Assembly: GCA_964512045.1 (NCBI GenBank)
Contig: CAZEJK010000028.1
Span: 1 to 37,865 of the forward strand
Origin: CAZEJK01 sp964512045
Lineage (GTDB): Bacteria; Acidobacteriota; Thermoanaerobaculia; Thermoanaerobaculales; Sulfomarinibacteraceae
DNA length: 37,865 bases
Direction of reading: 5' to 3'
A program made the position numbers and the translations under genes. Under the pieces are notes generated by a model. That model worked only from the letters and a program-made list of their open reading frames with translations, ran no database searches and was not told where the DNA came from. Positions 16,547-24,739 of this stretch are shown piece by piece (within the stretch, counting starts at the first letter, position 1; every line of letters starts with the position of its first letter).

Positions 16547-18912
16547 GCCGTCGTATCGGCCCGTGGCTCGCCGCGATTGTCCTCGCCGTCCTCACGGCGG
16601 GGGCCGGAGGAATCGCATGGCTATGGGCTTGGAGCGAGCTCGGGCCACCCCAACCCTCGGTGCACATCGTGGATCGTCACGGTCGCTTCCTGGCTGCGGC
16701 GCCAACGGACGACGGAGAGCTCGGCTACTGGCCCCTGGACACCGTACCGCCACGGGTGGCCGCGACTGCCGTGGCCGTCGAGGACCGTCGGTTCCGCTGG
16801 CACCCCGGCGTCGATCCCATCGCCATCGTCAGGGCTGCAGTCCAGAACCTCCGTTCCGGGCGCCGGGTGTCGGGCGCCTCCACACTTGCAATGCAGTGTG
16901 CCCGGATGCTCCACCCCGGGCCTCGAAGCTGGGGACGCAAGCTGCTCGAGGCGCTCACCGGATGGACCATCACTGCTCGATACGGGCGGACGGAGGTGCT
17001 TCGGCACTACCTGACGGTAGCGCCGTACGGTCACAGAGTCCACGGCATCGCGTACGCTGCACGCTACTACTTCGACAAGCCGCTCGAGGACCTCTCCTGG
17101 GCAGAGGTGGCCCTGCTCAGCGCGCTCCCGCAGGCGCCAAGCCGGATGGATCCGTTCCACTCCCTCGGCCGCCGTCTGGCGATCCAGCGAGCACGGCAGA
17201 TCCTCGACACGTTGCTCGCCGCCGAGGAGCTCACGCCGCTCCACCACCGAATGGCTCAGGAGCAGCTCGGCAGGATCCGGCTCGGCGAGCAGCCCCGGCG
17301 ACCGATCAGCGCCATGCATGCGATCGTGCAGCTGACTCGGATCACGCATCACGCACGAAACCGGTCAGCGCTGGTGACCAGCACGCTCGATCTGTCGCTC
17401 CAGCGGGAGGTCACGTGGATGGCCCGCGAAACGCTGTGGCGATGGCAGGATCGAGGTGCCGGAAACGTCGCGGTCATCGTCCTCGATCCGCACAGCGGCG
17501 AGGTGCTCGCATGGGTCGGCTCCACCGACTACTTCGAACCTCGGACTGCCGGCGCCATCGACTATGCGCGTGTACCGCGCTCCCCAGGAAGCACCCTCAA
17601 GCCGTTTCTGTACGCTGCGGCCCTGGACTCGGGTCGCCTGTCGCCGGCGCGACCGCTCGACGATCTCGGGCGGGGAGCCGGCGGTATCGGCAACGCCGAC
17701 GAGCGTTTCCTCGGGCCGATGCTGCCGCGGTACGCTCTGGCCAACTCTCGCAATGTTCCCGCCGCCAACCTCCTTGCCGAGGTCGGGCTGGATACGACGT
17801 TCGACCTCTGGCGCCGCCTCGGCCTGCACGATGGCGCCACACCAGCCTACCGTTACGGCTTAGGGCTGGCGATCGGTGGCATGCCAACGACGCTCGCCCG
17901 CCTCGTGCAGGCAACCACCGCCCTGGCCACGGACGGGCGCACCCGCTCCCTCAAGTGGCGGCTCGACGGACGCACCGAGATTGGTCCACACGTCATCTCG
18001 CAGCCCACTGCGCGCCTGATCACGCTCTTCCTGTCCGATCCGATGGCGCGCCTGCCGAGCTTCCCTCGAATGGGAGCCACCGAGTACCCATTTCCGGTCG
18101 CGGTCAAGACCGGCACCTCCTCGCAGTATCACGACGCATGGACCGTGGCATGGTCGCGTTCCTACCTGGTGGGGGTGTGGATCGGTCATCCGGACCACCG
18201 TCCGATGCACCGCGTCACCGGCGCCGGAAGCGCCGCCGCGCTCGCCCACGCGATCCTCTCGCACCTCCACCCGGAGGCCCACGGCGGCCTCAGGGATCTC
18301 TCCTTCCCACCCCCCAACGATGCGCATCCCACCAGGCTTTGCACTCTCACCGGCCGGCTGGCGGGACCGGCGTGTCCGACGACCGTGATCGAGTGGCTCC
18401 AGCCCGGCCAGGAGCCCACCGAAAGCTGCACGGCCCACGTCGTGCACGCCGTCGACCGTCGAACCGGTCGTCGTGCCACCTCAGCAACCCCACGCGACCA
18501 GATGGACGTGCGGACGTTCGTCGACCTCCCGCCACGTTATGCAGCGTGGCAAGCTCGTAGCGGTCTGCCACGCCCGCCGGCGGCGCCAGAAGGCTCACCA
18601 ACCGTGCGTACAGCACTGCTCGGACCACAGCATCAGAAGCGCGACGGCGCGATTCGCATCGTGAGTCCCACCGATGGAGCAGCATTCTTGCGCGACCCTG
18701 AGACGCCGCCATCGCTCGCCACGGAGGCGCTCGAAGCCGTCGCGGAGCCACCAGCGGAGCAGATTGTATGGTACGTAGACGGTCGCCCGTACCAGATGAC
18801 GGACCCTCCGCACAGCACGCGCTGGCCGCTTGAGCCTGGCGTCCACACGTTCGAGGCGCGAGCCCCCTCGCTGGGATTCCGATCAGCAATCATAACTGTT
18901 ACGATCAAGTAA
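16543..18912 (+). CDS. pbpC: Penicillin-binding protein 1C (bifunctional peptidoglycan synthase)
   Basis: A 789-residue inner-membrane, periplasm-facing enzyme that polymerises glycan strands and carries a transpeptidase-type domain. A signal anchor covers about 6-30. The GT51 glycosyltransferase shows EDRRFRWHPGVD (catalytic Glu near 79), GASTLAMQ, and the A-L-L-S-A-L-P-Q-A-P-S motif. The transpeptidase has STLK (catalytic Ser near 350), SRN and KTG (near 522). The last 85 residues resemble the BiPBP_C domain of PBP1C proteins. ATG overlaps the macroglobulin stop. In enterobacteria pbpC also follows the macroglobulin gene, and a wall-repair partnership has been proposed. All catalytic motifs appear intact. 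Confidence 0.96.
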   Translation: MSRRIGPWLAAIVLAVLTAGAGGIAWLWAWSELGPPQPSVHIVDRHGRFLAAAPTDDGELGYWPLDTVPPRVAATAVAVEDRRFRWHPGVDPIAIVRAAVQNLRSGRRVSGASTLAMQCARMLHPGPRSWGRKLLEALTGWTITARYGRTEVLRHYLTVAPYGHRVHGIAYAARYYFDKPLEDLSWAEVALLSALPQAPSRMDPFHSLGRRLAIQRARQILDTLLAAEELTPLHHRMAQEQLGRIRLGEQPRRPISAMHAIVQLTRITHHARNRSALVTSTLDLSLQREVTWMARETLWRWQDRGAGNVAVIVLDPHSGEVLAWVGSTDYFEPRTAGAIDYARVPRSPGSTLKPFLYAAALDSGRLSPARPLDDLGRGAGGIGNADERFLGPMLPRYALANSRNVPAANLLAEVGLDTTFDLWRRLGLHDGATPAYRYGLGLAIGGMPTTLARLVQATTALATDGRTRSLKWRLDGRTEIGPHVISQPTARLITLFLSDPMARLPSFPRMGATEYPFPVAVKTGTSSQYHDAWTVAWSRSYLVGVWIGHPDHRPMHRVTGAGSAAALAHAILSHLHPEAHGGLRDLSFPPPNDAHPTRLCTLTGRLAGPACPTTVIEWLQPGQEPTESCTAHVVHAVDRRTGRRATSATPRDQMDVRTFVDLPPRYAAWQARSGLPRPPAAPEGSPTVRTALLGPQHQKRDGAIRIVSPTDGAAFLRDPETPPSLATEALEAVAEPPAEQIVWYVDGRPYQMTDPPHSTRWPLEPGVHTFEARAPSLGFRSAIITVTIK

Positions 18913-19039
18913 GACCCGCGGCTGATGAGCCAGATGGGTCTGTACGACATCCGCCACTGCTGTGGGGGGGCCGCGAAGCGCTGACGTCCACGGGACCAGC
19001 AACCCCCCCGAATGCCGTGATATAGTCTGGACCAAGTCT
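18913..19039. other. Gap between PBP1C and HD-GYP genes with G7/C7 inverted repeat
   Basis: A run of seven G (18964-18970) and one of seven C (19003-19009) could pair across a 32-nt loop. TATAGT at 19021-19026 resembles a -10 box, but the -35 position holds nothing convincing. No gene is seen here, although the downstream frame is open through it from 18962. Confidence 0.3.
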
Positions 19040-20761
19040 ATGAACCTTGTGCAGCGCTTCCGCTCGAGCATTTCGTACCCGATCATCGCGACGTTGGTGC
19101 TGCTCACTGTGGTGCCGGTGTCGCTGGTGGGGTATGCGTTAGCGCGTCTGAACCGCAACCACCTCGAGACCCTCGAGAAGCAGTTCCTGACCCGGCAAGC
19201 GTCCAGTCTGTCGAGTGAGCTCAAGATGATCTTCTCGACCAACCGCGCGCAGCTCGAGAGCACCGCCCGGGCGCTGGTCGGCGGCGATCGAGAGCCGGTG
19301 GAGAACCACACAGAGCTGCTGCAGTCGATCATGCACAGGGCGCCGAACCTGCTGCAGGTTCAGCTGCTCGATCGAACCGGGACAGGACCGTTCGTGCGAC
19401 GTCGGGCTCTTTTAGGAGACGAGGAGCAGGCGATCACAGCAACGCTGGTCGACCTGTACAAGCAGGCCATGGAGGCTGATGCGGTCGATCCCAGCTCTGG
19501 CGTGATACGGGAGGTCCCGGATAAGGGTCTGATCCTGCTCTCTTTCCCGCTGAGCACGAGATCAGGGACACCGTGGGGCGTGCTGCAGGGGGTGCTGGAC
19601 TTCGGCGATCTCGCGAAGCAGCTCACATCTGACGATGCGTTTCGTCGTCTCATCGTGAGCATTGTGAACCGCTCGGGACTGGTCGTGCTGTCCTCGCGGG
19701 CGGGTCTGGTGGGCGTCGACCTGAGTGATGCGCCAACGGTTGGTCGACTGGTGCACGTGCAGCAACGACTGACGACCGAGTACGCACACCCCACCCTGAC
19801 CGATGTCGGCAACGTTCTCGGCTCCGTATCGCCGATCGAGGCGCTGCGCTGGACAGTGCTGGTCGAGCGGCCCACAGCGGAAGCATTCGGTCTGGTCCGC
19901 TCCGTACAACGCAACACGGCACTCCTGTCGGCAGCGACCGCCCTCGCAGCGCTACTGATCGGAGTGGTGATCAGCCGCAGGTTGATCGGACCGATCCAGA
20001 GTCTTGCGCAGGCATCCTCGGAGATTGCGGACGGCAACCTCGAGGTTCGCACCCAGAATGTCGGACCGGACGAGATCGGCCGCCTCGCCGAGAACTTCAA
20101 CCATATGGCGTCCAGTGTCGAGGATCTGGTGCGCAGGCTTCGGCAAGCCCTGCGACAGAACCAGGAGCTGTTCCTCGACACGATCCGGACGCTGGCTGCC
20201 GCGATCGATGCGAAAGACCCCTACACCAGAGGCCACAGCGAGCGCGTCAGCTCGTACGCCCTCGCCATAGGCCGGCATCTGGGGCTGCCCCAGGAGGCGA
20301 TCTTTCGCCTTCGGATCTCGGCAATCCTGCACGATGTTGGCAAGCTCGGAATCAAGGACGGCATCCTCAACAAGCCGGGTGGTCTCGACGATCAGGAGTT
20401 TGCTGTCATGAAGAAGCACCCCGAGATCGGCGCACAGATCATGGCGCCGATCCGAATGCTCAAGGACATCATCCCGGGCATTCGCAACCATCACGAGGTC
20501 TGGCAAGGTGGCGGCTACCCTGACGGTCTTGTTGGCGAGCAGATTCCGATGGTGGCCCGAATCATCGCTGTGGCGGACACGTTCGACGCGATGACCACCA
20601 ACCGCCCGTACCAGGAAGCGATGTCGCTGGACTACGTGGTCAGCAAGATCCACAATATGGCGGGAAACCGTTTCGACCCGACGGTGGTCGACGCGTTTCT
20701 GAAGGCGGTCCGTGCGGGCGATATCACGCCGCCGGCGCAACGTGCGAAGGAGGCCTCATGA
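19040..20761 (+). CDS. Membrane HD-GYP phosphodiesterase with periplasmic sensor and HAMP
   Basis: A 573-residue c-di-GMP phosphodiesterase. A first membrane helix at about 13-38 and a second at about 290-314 enclose a periplasmic region of about 250 residues that looks like a Cache-type sensor. A HAMP linker covers about 316-362. The HD-GYP domain (about 385-560) has the LHDVGK metal motif with His431 and Asp432, the paired histidines of NHHEVW, and Gly-Tyr-Pro at 492-494, so hydrolysis of c-di-GMP is expected. The start at 19040 is preferred to the in-frame ATG at 18962 because the membrane helix begins soon after it; there is no good Shine-Dalgarno for either. The stop overlaps the next ATG (ATGA). 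It begins a ten-gene co-directional run. Confidence 0.92.
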   Translation: MNLVQRFRSSISYPIIATLVLLTVVPVSLVGYALARLNRNHLETLEKQFLTRQASSLSSELKMIFSTNRAQLESTARALVGGDREPVENHTELLQSIMHRAPNLLQVQLLDRTGTGPFVRRRALLGDEEQAITATLVDLYKQAMEADAVDPSSGVIREVPDKGLILLSFPLSTRSGTPWGVLQGVLDFGDLAKQLTSDDAFRRLIVSIVNRSGLVVLSSRAGLVGVDLSDAPTVGRLVHVQQRLTTEYAHPTLTDVGNVLGSVSPIEALRWTVLVERPTAEAFGLVRSVQRNTALLSAATALAALLIGVVISRRLIGPIQSLAQASSEIADGNLEVRTQNVGPDEIGRLAENFNHMASSVEDLVRRLRQALRQNQELFLDTIRTLAAAIDAKDPYTRGHSERVSSYALAIGRHLGLPQEAIFRLRISAILHDVGKLGIKDGILNKPGGLDDQEFAVMKKHPEIGAQIMAPIRMLKDIIPGIRNHHEVWQGGGYPDGLVGEQIPMVARIIAVADTFDAMTTNRPYQEAMSLDYVVSKIHNMAGNRFDPTVVDAFLKAVRAGDITPPAQRAKEAS

Positions 20762-21579
20762 CCAGCTGGTGTCGAGTCGGACCATTTCGATCGCTCGCGG
20801 GCTTGACGCTGACTGCGCTGCTGGTGGCCAGCGGAACGCTAGCAGTCGGTGGATGCACCAGCTCGGGACGGCAACGGCCAACCACTGCCGAGGAGGCCCT
20901 TGCATCCAACCCGCTCTACCCGCTCTCGGTCCAACGCGAGGGGTCGGTGTACTACCAGCAGGGGAAGTACCATGAAGCCCTGAGGAAGTTCGAAGAGGCC
21001 CGCCAGCTGCAGCCCAGTAACGCCACGGTCTACAACCTGATCGGCTCGTGTCATCGTCAGCTCGGCAACTACCCAGAGGCTCTGGAGGCGTTCAACATGG
21101 CGCTCGAGCTCGCCCCGGCGTTCTCCGATGCGCGCAACAACCGCGGCGCCACCTACATGGATCTCAAGGAGTACCGTCTGGCTGAGGTGGAGTTCGTGGC
21201 CGTGCTTGCGGATCACAGCTACCCGCACCGCTGGCAGGTGTACTACAACCTCGGGATGAGCTACTTCTTTCGCGACGACTATGCCTCCGCGGAAGAGGCG
21301 TTCCGGAGAGCCGCATTCTCCCCGCGGCCTCTCGCCGCTGCATTTCTCGCTCTGGCCGAGATCGAGCAGCGGCGCGGCAACATCGACGAGGCTCTGTCGT
21401 ACCTCGAGCAGGCGCGCATCAAGTTTCCACAGACGCCACTACCGACCTACCGTCTCGCGGAGCTGCTGTACAACCTGGGTCGCGTCGACGAGGCGCGCCC
21501 GCTGTTCGAAGAGGTCATCGCCGACTTCCCCTCGTCCACCGCAGCGCGCCAGGCGCGACGGATGCTCCAACCGAACTGA
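20758..21579 (+). CDS. TPR-repeat outer-membrane lipoprotein (PilF/PilW-like)
   Basis: A 273-residue protein with a lipoprotein signal peptide: a hydrophobic stretch followed by V-G-G-C at about residues 30-33. The rest is tetratricopeptide repeats, about six, with typical Y-x-x-G-K-Y/N-Y-x-E-A-L-x-x-F patterns. This arrangement matches type IV pilus secretin-assembly lipoproteins of the PilF/PilW type, but many TPR lipoproteins look alike and no other pilus gene is in the window. It overlaps the HD-GYP gene by 4 nt and the next gene by one base (TGATG), implying coupled translation. Confidence 0.85.
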   Translation: MTSWCRVGPFRSLAGLTLTALLVASGTLAVGGCTSSGRQRPTTAEEALASNPLYPLSVQREGSVYYQQGKYHEALRKFEEARQLQPSNATVYNLIGSCHRQLGNYPEALEAFNMALELAPAFSDARNNRGATYMDLKEYRLAEVEFVAVLADHSYPHRWQVYYNLGMSYFFRDDYASAEEAFRRAAFSPRPLAAAFLALAEIEQRRGNIDEALSYLEQARIKFPQTPLPTYRLAELLYNLGRVDEARPLFEEVIADFPSSTAARQARRMLQPN

Positions 21580-21941
21580 TGCCGTTCAACTACCTGCTCA
21601 CCAACCTCTTGGTGGACGTGCCGACGGCACTCGGCGCCATCTTCCTCGATGACGAGGGGGAGGCGATCGAGTTCGTGACCCGGCACGGCGATCCGTTCGA
21701 GCTCAAGGTGGAGGGCGCCTACCACAGCATCTTCAAGCGGCAGGTCCAGCAGATGGCAGATACCGCCAGGGCCGGCGCGATCCGCACGTACGTCCTCACC
21801 GGCACGAAGCTGTGTGCGTTGACGTGCGTTCTCCGTGAGGGCTACTATGTCACGCTCATCCTCGAGCGCGGGGGGCCCATGAGCCGAGCGGTGTACCACC
21901 TCGAGCGCGTGGCAGCCGTGCTCGAGCGCGAGATCGTCTGA
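21579..21941 (+). CDS. Roadblock/LC7-like small protein
   Basis: A 120-residue soluble protein. The pattern of a strand with A-I-F-L-D-D-E-G-E-A-I near residue 20-30, a helix, then paired strands (T-Y-V-L-T, V-T-L-I-L-E-R) and a final helix fits the Roadblock/LC7 fold, as in MglB-type GTPase regulators. No MglA-like GTPase is encoded in the window. Its ATG overlaps the stop of the TPR lipoprotein by one base, suggesting a joint role with that protein and the HD-GYP sensor. The fold assignment is from pattern only. Confidence 0.6.
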   Translation: MPFNYLLTNLLVDVPTALGAIFLDDEGEAIEFVTRHGDPFELKVEGAYHSIFKRQVQQMADTARAGAIRTYVLTGTKLCALTCVLREGYYVTLILERGGPMSRAVYHLERVAAVLEREIV

Positions 21942-22040
21942 ACAGATCCAGACACCCGGTGTGAGCCCGGACCAGGCGCTGCAAACCGTTGAACGCCGGT
22001 GCTGCACACCGAGGCAACCTGCAGATCAAGGAGTCGACAG

Positions 22041-22970
22041 ATGGCCAGCGGCACGTTTCTGAAGAAGCTCAAGCGTGGGCTGTTCATGACCCACACGGAG
22101 TTCCTGGAAAAGGTCGGTGAGGCGTTTGCGCGAACAGGCCCGGTGGACCCGGCAACGCTCGATCGTGTCGAGGAGGCGCTGATCTCGGCCGATGCCGGCG
22201 TCGCACTGTCCTTGCGGTTGATGGACGAGCTGCGCCAGAAGGTCCAGAAGGGCGACATTCAGGGTGCCGAGGAGCTGCGTCCGGCACTCAAGGAGCGCCT
22301 CCTCTCTCTGCTCACGAGTGCCGAGGCGACCCACCCGGAGCCGACCGTGGCCACTGGGCCGAGGGTGACGATGGTGGTCGGCGTCAACGGAACCGGCAAG
22401 ACCACCACGGTCGCCAAGCTGGCGAAGCGTCGCCAGGACGTGGAGCGCTCGGTGGTCATCGCGGCTGCGGACACGTTCCGCGCTGCTGCAGTGGAGCAGC
22501 TGCAGATCTGGGCCGGCCGCATCGGTGCGCCCGTCATTCATCAGAAGGAGGGAGCGGACCCGGCCGCAGTAGTGTACGACGCCATCGCAGCCGCGAAGTC
22601 ACGCGGGACTGACGACGTCTTGATCGACACCGCAGGCCGCTTGCACACCCGGACGAACCTGATGAAGGAGCTCGAGAAGGTCCGGAAGGTCGCGGGCCGG
22701 GAGGTGGACGGGGCCCCCCATGAGGTCCTGCTCGTGCTCGACGCCACCACCGGTGCGAACGGCATCGAGCAGGCTCAGCGCTTCGGCGCCACGGCCGGGG
22801 TCACTGGAGTGGTACTGACCAAGCTGGACGGCACCGCCAAGGGCGGCGTCGTGCTTGCCATCGCAGATACCTTGCAGCTGCCTGTGCGGTGGGTCGGCGT
22901 GGGCGAAGGGATCGACGACCTGCTCCCGTTCAACAGCGAGGAGTTCGTCGAGGCGCTGCTGGAAGGCTGA
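22041..22970 (+). CDS. ftsY: Signal recognition particle receptor FtsY
   Basis: A 309-residue SRP-type GTPase that receives ribosome-SRP complexes at the inner membrane. A short basic N-terminus (FLKKLKRGLF) probably replaces the long acidic A domain of E. coli FtsY. The N domain is followed by the G domain with GVNGTGKTTT (P-loop, near 114), DTFRAAA, DTAGR, TKLDGTAKGG and GVGEGIDDL, all intact. The start at 22041 is chosen over the in-frame ATG at 21999 because AAGGAG (22028-22033) precedes it by seven bases. The 99-nt gap before it is the largest in the ten-gene run and could contain an internal promoter, though none is obvious. Confidence 0.97.
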   Translation: MASGTFLKKLKRGLFMTHTEFLEKVGEAFARTGPVDPATLDRVEEALISADAGVALSLRLMDELRQKVQKGDIQGAEELRPALKERLLSLLTSAEATHPEPTVATGPRVTMVVGVNGTGKTTTVAKLAKRRQDVERSVVIAAADTFRAAAVEQLQIWAGRIGAPVIHQKEGADPAAVVYDAIAAAKSRGTDDVLIDTAGRLHTRTNLMKELEKVRKVAGREVDGAPHEVLLVLDATTGANGIEQAQRFGATAGVTGVVLTKLDGTAKGGVVLAIADTLQLPVRWVGVGEGIDDLLPFNSEEFVEALLEG

Positions 22971-22977
22971 GCGGCCG

Positions 22978-24111
22978 GTGGCCAACCGCGCACGCGACCT
23001 GGACCTCATGCGGGAGGCTCTCAACCTCGCCGAGGAGGGACGGTACGGGGCGTTACCGAACCCCCTGGTGGGCGCGGTGGTCACCGACCAGAGCGGCCAG
23101 ATCGTCGGGCGCGGCGCCCATCGCTACTGGGGCGGAGACCACGCAGAGGTGGAGGCCCTCCGCCAGGCTGGCGACGGTGCACGGGGGGGCACCCTGTACG
23201 TCACACTCGAGCCGTGCACGCATCATGGCAAGACCCCACCGTGCGCCGATCGGATCGTTGCGGCTGGCGTGAACAGGGTGGTCATCGCGATGGCGGATCC
23301 CAACCCTGCAGCGGGTGGCGGTGCTGACGTACTCCGTCGGCACGACATCGAGGTTGTGGAAGGCGTGTGTGCCGGCCCCGCCCGGCAGCTCAACCGGCGG
23401 TGGCTGACCCTCATCGAGCGCCACCGACCGTGGATCGCCCTCAAGGCAGCTGTCAGCCTGGATGGCAGGATCGCCACGCGCACCGGCGAGTCCCAGTGGA
23501 TCACCGGTGAGGCAGCGCGCAGGCGCGGCCTGGAGCTCCGTGAGGAGCTGGACGCGATCCTTGTCGGTGTTGGCACGGTGCTCGCCGATGATCCGCGTCT
23601 GACACGTCGGTTGCAGCTGAACCCCGCTGGCAAGCTCTTGCGAATCGTCCTCGACAGCGAGCTGAGAACACCGGAGAGCTCACGCCTGGTGCGCGAGCAT
23701 CCGGAGTCTGTCCTGCTCGTGCACACCGAAAGGGCACCCGAAAAGCGGCGACAGCGGCTCCAGGCTCTCGGTGTGTCGTGTGAGATTGTGAGCCAGCACA
23801 CCGACGGGCGGGTATCTGTGGCACACTGTATGAGAATGCTTGCCTCCATGATGGTGAGTGCTGTCCTCGTCGAAGGGGGCGCGTCGGTCCACGGAGCCTT
23901 CGTCGACGCCGGGCTCGTCGATGAGGCGTTCTGGTTCGTGGCACCGCGCATCATCGGTGGCACTGCCGCTCCGGCGGCGGTTGGCGGAACAGGGCACGGT
24001 CATCTCGCCGAAGCGCTTCAGTTACAGATCGAGGGTGTCCACCGCCACGGAGACGATTTAGAAGTCCACGCAGTGGCTCAGGAGAGCAGCGGTGTTCACG
24101 GGACTGATTGA
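22978..24111 (+). CDS. ribD: Bifunctional deaminase/reductase of riboflavin synthesis
   Basis: A 377-residue enzyme that deaminates the pyrimidine produced by GTP cyclohydrolase II and then reduces its ribose side chain. The N-terminal CDA-type deaminase has the zinc ligands His55 (in HAEVEAL), Cys80 and Cys89 (in PCTHHGKTPPC). The C-terminal reductase begins near W-I-A-L-K-A-A-V-S-L-D-G-R-I-A and has the L-V-E-G-G motif. The start is taken as GTG at 22978, seven bases after ftsY; ATG at 23008 is possible but lacks a ribosome binding site. The end overlaps ribE by 20 nt. No FMN riboswitch is seen before the gene. Confidence 0.96.
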   Translation: MANRARDLDLMREALNLAEEGRYGALPNPLVGAVVTDQSGQIVGRGAHRYWGGDHAEVEALRQAGDGARGGTLYVTLEPCTHHGKTPPCADRIVAAGVNRVVIAMADPNPAAGGGADVLRRHDIEVVEGVCAGPARQLNRRWLTLIERHRPWIALKAAVSLDGRIATRTGESQWITGEAARRRGLELREELDAILVGVGTVLADDPRLTRRLQLNPAGKLLRIVLDSELRTPESSRLVREHPESVLLVHTERAPEKRRQRLQALGVSCEIVSQHTDGRVSVAHCMRMLASMMVSAVLVEGGASVHGAFVDAGLVDEAFWFVAPRIIGGTAAPAAVGGTGHGHLAEALQLQIEGVHRHGDDLEVHAVAQESSGVHGTD

Positions 24112-24739
24112 GTCAATCGGCACGGTGCGGACGGCTCGGGGCTCCGGGGGGGGCCGTCGGCTCGCCATCGACGCGCGCTGGCCGGACTCCGAACGGATCC
24201 ACCCCGGAGACTCGATTGCAGTCAACGGCGCATGTTTGACAGTCTCGTCGCTGACCGACAACGGTTTCGCCGCGGATCTCTCTCCGGAAACCGTCCGCCG
24301 CACTCTGCTCGGCAACCTCCAACCCCAACAGCCGGTCAATCTCGAACGCGCACTCCGTGTCGGCAGCAGGTTGGGCGGTCACATCGTTCAAGGTCACGTG
24401 GATGCCGTCACCCGGGTGCGAGACGTCCGTCGGCATGGCGATTTCTGGGAGATCCGTTTCGAGCTGCCGGTGGCACACCGTCACGAGGTGGTCTCGAAGG
24501 GGAGCGTGGCTGTGCACGGGGTCTCGCTGACCGTATCGGCCCTCGGCGACGACTGGTTCGACGTGGCAGTCATCCCGGTCACCATCGAGGCCACGGTGCT
24601 GAAGGCGATCCGACCCGGTGACTCCCTGCACCTCGAGACGGACATACTCGGCAAGTACGTCGCCCGCCAGCTCTCGACAACGCAGCAGACCTCCTCGATC
24701 GAGGCGCTTTTCGGAGGGGGAACCGATGCGACGAGCTGA
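24092..24739 (+). CDS. ribE: Riboflavin synthase, alpha chain
   Basis: A 215-residue protein that converts two molecules of dimethylribityllumazine to riboflavin. It begins MFTGLIESIGTV, typical of the family, and has the two internally homologous lumazine-binding halves, with G-D-S-I-A-V-N-G-A-C-L-T-V in the first and the related K-G-S-V-A-V-H-G-V-S-L-T-V in the second. In the second half the residue usually Asp is His. The start is GTG, preceded by AGGAG at 24080-24084. It overlaps both neighbours. The genes for GTP cyclohydrolase/DHBP synthase and lumazine synthase are not in the window. Confidence 0.97.
   Translation: MFTGLIESIGTVRTARGSGGGRRLAIDARWPDSERIHPGDSIAVNGACLTVSSLTDNGFAADLSPETVRRTLLGNLQPQQPVNLERALRVGSRLGGHIVQGHVDAVTRVRDVRRHGDFWEIRFELPVAHRHEVVSKGSVAVHGVSLTVSALGDDWFDVAVIPVTIEATVLKAIRPGDSLHLETDILGKYVARQLSTTQQTSSIEALFGGGTDATS

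Noticed and set aside
22855..22977. Upstream in-frame extension of ribD
   Set aside because: It would overlap ftsY entirely; RibD homology starts at about 22990 and GTG at 22978 fits the gene spacing.
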